Of a stretch of DNA of 64,000 nucleotides, positions 58,699 through 64,000 are shown in pieces (position 1 is the first letter of the stretch; each line of letters opens with the position of its first letter). The notes beneath the pieces were generated by a model. That model searched no databases. It was not told the DNA's origin and worked only from the letters and a program-made list of their open reading frames with translations. Location of the stretch: contig NZ_CP025704.1 in NCBI RefSeq assembly GCF_002872415.1, forward strand, positions 2,046,001-2,110,000, written 5' to 3'. The stretch is from Bacteriovorax stolpii (GTDB lineage Bacteria > Bdellovibrionota > Bacteriovoracia > Bacteriovoracales > Bacteriovoracaceae). Made by a program: the position numbers and the translations under genes.

Positions 58699-59871
58699 CT
58701 AGTACCCGCGAGCGGCGAAGCCCGGTTTAATTTCAATCTCTTTGTACTTTTTCACGAGCTTAATAATTGACCAATCTGCCCCGATTTCATAAGCGATGCC
58801 AGAGGCCACCAGGACGTTACCGCCAAAATAATCTGTCTGATAGATATCAAACTTCATCCCTTTTTCAACATCGGTCGATAGACCCTGGTCGATACGAATG
58901 AAGTTCCCTCTAGCAGAGACCTTTAAGACTGAGCCATCAACAATGTACTCCTTAAACGACTCTACCTTCACCGACTCTGGAGTCACCCCTTCAGAGTTCC
59001 AGGTAAGGCTTGCCAAAAGCGAGCTTCCTTTATCTGTTGAGCGCCCGGAAACCACGGTCTGCCCTTTGATCCCAAAAAGGATTTTATCAAAAGCATAGTT
59101 GGCCCCGACATAAGGAGCGAGCTTTTCGCGGTTAATGCTGTAGAAAAGTTTTGAAGCCCCTGTGGCCTGAACTGGTTTTAAAAGCGGTGTCTCAGTGAAC
59201 TGATCTTTTTTAAGTGAATAAATCCCCTCTACACCGGCCAGAAGACCAAGCTTCGTAAGGCGGTACATCCCTTCAAGCTTGTAGACAACTTCTTCTGAGT
59301 TGTCGTTGGCCGGGTTATTGTAACCCACTTTCATATCCCACTTCCATGAAGCTGATGAATAAGTGGCCAAGAGGTCTACACCGTACTCGCTCCCGGCATC
59401 TCCTAAGATAACTTCTTCTGTCGGAAGCTGGGCCGTTCCATCATAAGTAGCATTTGAATAAAGTGTCTGGCGATAGTGGGCCGCAATGGCATAGCGAAGA
59501 TTGCCGATAGGATCAAAAGCGTATTTTCCTTCTATCGCTACAGATTCAGGGCCTGAATTACTTGCAGTGACATCATTTAATGTTGACGTAACACTTCTAA
59601 AGCGTCCAAAAAGAGTGGCCTCAAGATTTTTACTAATCCCATAAGACACGCCAAAATCCACATCAATCAGACGGTACTCTGATCCGTCAGCAAGAGTTGT
59701 TTCAACTCCCTCTTCATCTAGGGTTGCCGAGGTTTGCCAGACCATTGCGCTGGTCATAATAGAGTAGGCCTTTGGGTTTAAAAGCTCTGCACCCCCGCGG
59801 TGAGCGGCCAGGGCAAAGGCCTCACTAAAAGGCAGAGACATCAGGGAGATCAGACAAAGTAATTTACGCAT
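58699..59871 (-). CDS. Outer-membrane barrel-like protein
   Basis: A 390-residue exported protein (signal peptide 1-20, ending AFALA). Residues about 50-310 show alternating amphipathic strands, with turns rich in Asn/Asp and many Tyr/Leu/Val (GISKNLEATLFGRF, YAIAAHYRQTLY, WKWDMKVGYNNP), suggesting a beta-barrel. The C-terminal about 65 residues (FIRIDQGLSTDVEKGMKFD, ASGIAYEIGADWSII) align with the N-terminal module of the 26375-27292 protein. No homologue of known function is recognised. It starts inside the preceding degenerate 2H gene (8-nt overlap). Confidence 0.75.
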   Translation of the reverse strand: MRKLLCLISLMSLPFSEAFALAAHRGGAELLNPKAYSIMTSAMVWQTSATLDEEGVETTLADGSEYRLIDVDFGVSYGISKNLEATLFGRFRSVTSTLNDVTASNSGPESVAIEGKYAFDPIGNLRYAIAAHYRQTLYSNATYDGTAQLPTEEVILGDAGSEYGVDLLATYSSASWKWDMKVGYNNPANDNSEEVVYKLEGMYRLTKLGLLAGVEGIYSLKKDQFTETPLLKPVQATGASKLFYSINREKLAPYVGANYAFDKILFGIKGQTVVSGRSTDKGSSLLASLTWNSEGVTPESVKVESFKEYIVDGSVLKVSARGNFIRIDQGLSTDVEKGMKFDIYQTDYFGGNVLVASGIAYEIGADWSIIKLVKKYKEIEIKPGFAARGY

Positions 59872-60460
59872 ACAATTGGTTCACGAAAAAAAAATGATTC
59901 CGGTTATCGAAATCAAAAAGGTTATTCTTGTTTTTCCACTCTCTGGGAGTTTTCAGAAAAAGCACAAAGCTTTCGGCCACCATCACAAAGGGAGAAGAGA
60001 ATTCGATCTTGGCCGTTTCAATCGTTGCTTCCATACTGTCGGTGAATTCAAATCGACCGATAGGTAAAAGCGGATTGCCGGCATTTTTACTTTTATTAAA
60101 TTTTACTCCATATTCTTTTAGAAAAAAATAGAGCGATTCCTGACAGTGTAAGATGTCTGGCGAGATGATCGGAGTCAGAGAGAGCACTCCTTTTTTTCCC
60201 ATAGAAAAAGTGATGCCGTTAAACTCCATCTGTGAAAGAGCATCCAGTCCATAAAGGTGGCCTTCAAGTAGCTCCGTGAGCTCTTCAACAAATTTTGTCT
60301 CATCTTCTTTTCTTTGAAAGTCGACTGAAAAAGGCGGAAGGATCGTCAGCTGAAGGACTTCAGCTTTTTCGAATTTAGGATCAAAGCGCTTCCTGAAGCT
60401 TTCGATCTTTTTGTAGTGGATAGAGCCTGGATCAAACGTTAACCCGATAAAGTATTCCAT
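59864..60460 (-). CDS. Degenerate 2H-phosphoesterase-fold protein
   Basis: A 198-residue soluble protein that looks like the LigT/2'-5' RNA ligase (2H) fold, but the catalytic HxT tetrads are lost: the first reads LQLTILPPF (Gln replaces His) and the second PLLPIGRF (Leu-x-Pro instead of His-x-Thr), while flanking hydrophobic and GRF elements remain. It may be a pseudoenzyme that only binds RNA or nucleotides. The ATG at 60460, with AAGGAG 5 nt upstream, is preferred to the GTG at 60466. It overlaps the barrel-protein gene by 8 nt. Confidence 0.65.
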   Translation of the reverse strand: MEYFIGLTFDPGSIHYKKIESFRKRFDPKFEKAEVLQLTILPPFSVDFQRKEDETKFVEELTELLEGHLYGLDALSQMEFNGITFSMGKKGVLSLTPIISPDILHCQESLYFFLKEYGVKFNKSKNAGNPLLPIGRFEFTDSMEATIETAKIEFSSPFVMVAESFVLFLKTPREWKNKNNLFDFDNRNHFFFVNQLYA

Positions 60461-60507
60461 GCTCACTCCTTCTTGGATTGATTCTATACTTAATAGATTA
60501 AGAATAA

Positions 60508-60529
60508 TTTAGACTGGTGACAAGTCTTA
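60508..60529 (-). terminator. Weak hairpin after the kinase-like gene
   Basis: AGACT / AGTCT arms with a 7-nt loop, extended by T-A pairs, sit right at the stop codon (60527-60529). There is only a mixed A/T tail, so termination here is uncertain. Confidence 0.35.
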
Positions 60530-61252
60530 AGCAGCGATTTTCTCGGATTTTACTGCCTTCGTTGGAAGAAAGAGACGATTCACCCACGTGTTCTCGAAGA
60601 TCTCAAAAGAAAAACTTCCGCCGTTTTCTTCAGCGAGATGATGAATAGACTCTAGTCCCAGGCCTTGAATAGGAGTCACGTTTTCGGCCAGGATTACCTG
60701 TGATAAATACTCCGGTAAATTTCCTTCATCAGTTTTTTTCATGTAGTTCTTAGTTTTGATAAATAACCCGGTCTCTTTTAAAAAGAATTCAAACTCCACC
60801 GACTCCACACGTGCCTCAGCGATGTTTTTAACCAGGTTGTTCATAATACGATAAAAGCATGGGTAATAAATCTGTGCGCTCTCCACTGATGGCCCTTCCA
60901 TCTTAAAACTTGAACTGACGTTCATGTCTCCCATATAGGTTGCAGAAAGCTGAGCAAAAGAGAGTTTGGCCACGCTAAAAGGCACCCAGTCTAACGTTAC
61001 GGCCAGATTCTTGTGTCTGAAGTTATAGTGATCACGGATAAGGCTTTGAAGAGTTTTAATCTCTCCTACCAGCATCTTGAGATCAGCGGCAGGAACGTCT
61101 TCTTTATCAATTTCTTTTTGTCCCAAATAAAGAAGCAGCCCGTGAGTGTGATTGATGACATCGTGGAAAAAGAGGCGCTCTTTTAAATCTCCTTCAAGAG
61201 GAAGAGGTTTGTTGTGAGCAGTAGATGGAGATTTCTTTTTTAAAGTAAACAC
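60527..61252 (-). CDS. Sensorless histidine-kinase-like protein
   Basis: A 241-residue cytoplasmic protein with a histidine-kinase core and no sensor or membrane segment. The H-box is HDVINHTHGLL (about residue 30), followed by a two-helix dimerisation region; the N-box is MNNLVKNIAEA and a G2-like loop reads GLGLESIHHLAEENGG. The G1 (DxGxG) box is not visible, so ATP binding may be lost, as in ChpT-type phosphotransferases; that is a hypothesis. It starts with GTG inside the 3' arm of a strong hairpin just after eno. Confidence 0.8.
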   Translation of the reverse strand: MFTLKKKSPSTAHNKPLPLEGDLKERLFFHDVINHTHGLLLYLGQKEIDKEDVPAADLKMLVGEIKTLQSLIRDHYNFRHKNLAVTLDWVPFSVAKLSFAQLSATYMGDMNVSSSFKMEGPSVESAQIYYPCFYRIMNNLVKNIAEARVESVEFEFFLKETGLFIKTKNYMKKTDEGNLPEYLSQVILAENVTPIQGLGLESIHHLAEENGGSFSFEIFENTWVNRLFLPTKAVKSEKIAA

Positions 61253-61296
61253 AGGGTCCTCTCTTTAAGCTTTACGCTTTTTGAGAAGACCCTGTG
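61250..61296 (-). promoter_or_regulatory. Hairpin sequestering the SD and start of the kinase-like gene
   Basis: CACAGGGTCTTCTC (61296-61283) pairs over 14 bp (one G-U) with GAGAGGACCCTGTG (61263-61250), which contains the SD AGAGGA and the GTG start. The stem starts 6 nt after the eno stop. No U-run follows it, so it is unlike a terminator; translation of eno may open it. Confidence 0.65.
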
Positions 61297-61302
61297 ACAA
61301 GA

Positions 61303-62583
61303 CTATTTTACCGGAATGTAAAGTGCGTCTGCCCCAAGCTCTTCTTCAATGCGAAGAAGCTGATTGTATTTTTCCATACGGTCAGATCTGCTCGCTGAGC
61401 CTGTCTTAATGTGCGCACAACCTGTGGCCACAGCAAGATCAGCAATGAAAGAGTCGCCGGTTTCCCCTGAGCGGTGTGAAACGATGGCCTTGTAGTTGTT
61501 ATTAAACCCAAGCTCCATTGCTTCGAAAGTTTCGCTCATTGTTCCGATCTGGTTTACTTTCACCAGAATGGCATTGGCCTCACCTGCTTTAATCCCCGCT
61601 TCAAAAATCTTTTTGTTTGTTACGAATAAATCGTCTCCAACAAGAGTGATTTTTGAACCAAGAGCTTTTGTCAGCTCGATCCATCCCTGGTGATCCCCTT
61701 CATCGAGACCATCCTCAATGGAATATATCGGATACTTGGCCGCTAAATCTGAATAGTATTTAACCATGTCAGAAGTAGAAAAAACTTTCCCCTGCATATG
61801 GTATTTTCCATCCTTGTAGAACTCGCTTGCCGCTGCATCCAAAGAGATAGACATATCGACACCTGGTTTATACCCGGCGTTTGTAATCGCTTTTAGAATA
61901 AGTTCAATAGCTTCCTCGTGTGATTGAAGATCCGGAGCAAATCCACCTTCATCACCGACGTTAGTTGAGTGATTTCCTTCAGAAAGAACTTTCTTAAGCG
62001 AGTGAAACACTTCAACACCTGCGCGAAGGTTGTCGCCAAAAGATTTTTTCATGTGTGGAACGATCATGAACTCCTGGATGTCCAGGTTATTTGAAGCGTG
62101 CGATCCACCGTTGATGATGTTCATTAAAGGAGATGGCATAACATATTTTTTGTGCGAGTTTGGCGCTTTACACTTTTCAAACATGTACTTATAGAGGCTC
62201 ATGTTTAAATCCATGGCCCCAGCACGGCAAACGGCCATCGACACACCTAAAAGAGCATTGGCCCCAAGCTTAGATTTGTTTTCTGTTCCATCCATTTCCA
62301 GCATGATTGAATCAATCTTTTTTAGTTCCGTTGAATCCATCCCCACAATTTTTGGTGCGATGATTTCATTGACGTTTTTTACTGCTTTTAAAACAGATTT
62401 TCCCATGTAGTAAGACTTGTCGCCATCGCGAAGTTCAAGGGCTTCCTTTGAACCAGTTGAAGCTCCTGATGGAACAGCTGCGCGTGCAAGGTTGCCGGCT
62501 TCAGTGACGACATCAACTTCTACCGTTGGGTTTCCACGTGAATCCAGAATCTGGCGGGCCTTAATAGACTTAATTTTTGACAT
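61303..62583 (-). CDS. eno: Enolase
   Basis: A 426-residue enolase, converting 2-phosphoglycerate to phosphoenolpyruvate; octamers or dimers in the cytoplasm and a degradosome partner in some species. Diagnostic blocks: [62 protein letters not shown] and [18 protein letters not shown] (the usual SGETED reads SGETGD). Length is normal. It follows murI by 10 nt and precedes the kinase-like gene by about 50 nt. Confidence 0.98.
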   Translation of the reverse strand: MSKIKSIKARQILDSRGNPTVEVDVVTEAGNLARAAVPSGASTGSKEALELRDGDKSYYMGKSVLKAVKNVNEIIAPKIVGMDSTELKKIDSIMLEMDGTENKSKLGANALLGVSMAVCRAGAMDLNMSLYKYMFEKCKAPNSHKKYVMPSPLMNIINGGSHASNNLDIQEFMIVPHMKKSFGDNLRAGVEVFHSLKKVLSEGNHSTNVGDEGGFAPDLQSHEEAIELILKAITNAGYKPGVDMSISLDAAASEFYKDGKYHMQGKVFSTSDMVKYYSDLAAKYPIYSIEDGLDEGDHQGWIELTKALGSKITLVGDDLFVTNKKIFEAGIKAGEANAILVKVNQIGTMSETFEAMELGFNNNYKAIVSHRSGETGDSFIADLAVATGCAHIKTGSASRSDRMEKYNQLLRIEEELGADALYIPVK

Positions 62584-62593
62584 AAAAAAATCC

Positions 62594-63376
62594 TTATTTT
62601 TTGAAGGGGTAATAAAAATCAGAGCGATTTTTTTTCACCCACTCGGGTTTACTGCTTGAATAAAATTCAAAAGTCTCACTTATATCACCGGGCACTTCTC
62701 CCGGCTTGACTGAAAGCTCTCTCACTCTTTGGGCCACATAAGGGCAAGGTGAAAGTGTTTTAAGTTTTAATACATCTTCAATTTTGTTTCTGACTAACGG
62801 GTAATGCGTGCACCCCAAAATAGCGTGCGTATACTGCTTGCCTTGAAGTGGTTCTAACTCACTCACTAAAAGCTTATCGAACTCTCCCTCATACTCGGGA
62901 TGTTTATAGAGCTCTTCCACCATGCGGGCCAGGTTTTGTAGAGAATAATGGTCAATAAAACCTTTTGGGTCAAGACGCTCCTTTAACCGCTTAAAACGCT
63001 CAGACTTTCCTGCTGAAACGGTTGTCAGCACCGCCATCTTAGAAGGGCCGGTTTCTTTGTAGTAAGCGTTCAGGTAAGGCTCTACGCCGACAAAAGGCAT
63101 CTGCGGATAAGCGGCCCGCAGGGCATCGATACTAACAGCTGTCGCGGTATTGCACGCCACAACAATCATCTCCACTCCCTGAGAAATTAACTCGTCAGTA
63201 ATGACAAAAGTTCTTTGATTAATGTATTCGTCGGTTTTGGGACCGTAGGGAGCATGAGCATCATCGCTGTAGTAAAAATACTCTGCTTCTGGAAAAGCTT
63301 TAAGGAGTTCATTGAGGACACTAAATCCACCGATACCAGAATCAAAAACGCCGATCTTATGCTTAGGTGCATTCAT
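62594..63376 (-). CDS. murI: Glutamate racemase
   Basis: A 260-residue MurI supplying D-glutamate for peptidoglycan. The two catalytic cysteines are in VACNTATA and [19 protein letters not shown] and [11 protein letters not shown] are the substrate loops. The start is uncertain: ATG at 63376 is chosen, but a GTG at 63388 lies 3 nt after AAGGAG. The extension to 63418 is unlikely because the promoter starts transcription near 63401. It leads the murI-eno-kinase-like operon. Confidence 0.95.
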   Translation of the reverse strand: MNAPKHKIGVFDSGIGGFSVLNELLKAFPEAEYFYYSDDAHAPYGPKTDEYINQRTFVITDELISQGVEMIVVACNTATAVSIDALRAAYPQMPFVGVEPYLNAYYKETGPSKMAVLTTVSAGKSERFKRLKERLDPKGFIDHYSLQNLARMVEELYKHPEYEGEFDKLLVSELEPLQGKQYTHAILGCTHYPLVRNKIEDVLKLKTLSPCPYVAQRVRELSVKPGEVPGDISETFEFYSSSKPEWVKKNRSDFYYPFKK

Positions 63377-63407
63377 TTTTTTGTCCACAATCTCCTTCAC
63401 TCGGACT

Positions 63408-63436
63408 ATCTTAAACAAAGATTTTATTATTGTTAA
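63408..63436 (-). promoter_or_regulatory. murI-eno promoter
   Basis: TTAACA (63436-63431), 17 nt, TAAGAT (63413-63408) on the minus strand. Transcription would start near 63401, about 25 nt before the ATG. Confidence 0.55.
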
Positions 63437-63450
63437 GTGGAAAACCCTAC

Positions 63451-64000
63451 ATGCTATCGAACCTTTTTAAGAAAAACACCTATAAGGCGCTTGAGTCTTT
63501 CTATTTAAAAGAGAACTCCCATGAAAACTTAAAGAGCTACACCTGGCTGGCCCTGGCCGTAAACCAAAGGACCATCGGTGGAAGCATGCTGACTAAAGAG
63601 TTGGTTTTATCCCAGGAAAACCCGAAGTCACCCAACTGCGCTCTTCAACTGGCCGAATTGGAAAAAGGAATCATTCACAACGTTTTTTTTGGCAGTAAAA
63701 AAATTTACAACGGCGAAATGTTAAACGACGATGAAATTAAAAACACGCGCGTGCTTTTTAATAATCTGCTTGATGCTTTTATCGAAAAAGAAATTCAGTT
63801 TTTTTCTGAGAATATGAATAAAAGCGAATTCTCTCCAAGGCAACTTGAGGCCGAAGAAAAAGCTCTCGAGTGGATGCGCGTGAGTTTTGAAGTGCTGACA
63901 AAAGCTGTGATGGAGAGCTTAACTAATCCTGAGTTTCTTTTTCAGACCACTTTTTTTGCCGGTATTAATCCAAAGAGCGGCAAAAGAGAAATGCGTTTAA
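63451..64000 (+). CDS. Unrecognised protein, 3'-truncated by window end
   Basis: An open frame from ATG 63451 (MLSNLFKKNTYKALESFYL) runs 183 codons with no stop to the window end, so it is a partial gene. The product is soluble, without signal peptide, rich in Leu/Glu/Asn/Lys helices (KEIQFFSENMNKSEF; LEWMRVSFEVLTKAVME). No family is recognised. It is divergent from murI with 74 bp between starts. The absence of stops over 550 nt and a consistent codon pattern support coding. Confidence 0.7.
   Translation, partial: MLSNLFKKNTYKALESFYLKENSHENLKSYTWLALAVNQRTIGGSMLTKELVLSQENPKSPNCALQLAELEKGIIHNVFFGSKKIYNGEMLNDDEIKNTRVLFNNLLDAFIEKEIQFFSENMNKSEFSPRQLEAEEKALEWMRVSFEVLTKAVMESLTNPEFLFQTTFFAGINPKSGKREMRL

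Noticed and set aside
1-64000. tRNA, rRNA, CRISPR array, insertion sequence or prophage.
   Set aside because: No cloverleaf, conserved rRNA block, spaced direct repeat array, transposase or integrase was found on reading. Phage-like elements are confined to modules in the 1811-residue lipoprotein.

Overview
The window is a continuous, gene-dense stretch of a bacterial chromosome with moderately low GC, typical bacterial promoters and Shine-Dalgarno (SD) sites. Gene content points to a Gram-negative, didermic, chemotactic bacterium: outer-membrane-barrel-like proteins, many Sec-exported and lipid-anchored proteins, di-heme cytochrome plus imelysin, PilZ/CheW/MCP signalling and LexA-DinB. The mixture of IPT/TIG, RCC1 and PKD repeat proteins, SUMF1-type lipoproteins and an S1/P1 nuclease would fit a Bdellovibrionota (Bacteriovorax-like) lineage. 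That placement is inference; no search was run. No rRNA, tRNA, CRISPR, insertion sequence or integrase was seen, and no gap between genes exceeds about 200 bases.

Region 1 (1-4.5 kb) holds a secreted protein, a SUMF1-type lipoprotein, and a three-gene minus-strand set (DUF486 membrane protein, orphan ParA, 92-residue protein). Region 2 (4.5-26.2 kb) is the accessory heart of the window and is entirely minus-strand. One operon of about 16 kb runs from a good promoter at 20.6 kb. It encodes a 2552-residue cadherin-like/PKD protein, then two tandem copies of a gene pair: an exported hexapeptide-repeat (left-handed beta-helix) protein fused to a 7-repeat RCC1 propeller, followed by an overlapping hexapeptide-repeat-only protein. 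Upstream lies an 1811-residue lipoprotein with cadherin-like, FnIII, phage-tail-like and SUMF1-like parts. This operon is the best candidate for an undescribed surface system.

Region 3 (26-40 kb) holds a barrel protein, MCP and CheW, a 2OG-Fe(II) dioxygenase, and a glpX-SRPBCC-small protein-YggS operon. It continues with PilZ, pgsA-serB-panD-LRR, a response regulator with a cyclic-nucleotide-binding protein, an S1/P1 nuclease, and a conserved 470-residue protein. Region 4 (40-51 kb) has a five-gene acyl-metabolism operon (two alpha/beta hydrolases, a KAS III-like enzyme, FabG-type reductase, acyl-CoA synthetase), in which the second hydrolase appears to start at ATT. A secreted PHB-depolymerase-family esterase, a cytochrome-imelysin operon and an AlkB-like dioxygenase follow.

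Region 5 (51-64 kb) has a CPA2 antiporter, then lexA, dinB and a fused MenE-MenH enzyme in tandem, with similar operator-like sequences inside the lexA and dinB promoters. HPt and small proteins, an exported protein with a GlyGly-CTERM-like tail, a barrel-like protein and a degenerate 2H-fold protein follow. The murI-eno-kinase-like operon has a 14-bp hairpin that hides the start of its third gene. The window ends inside an unrecognised plus-strand gene.
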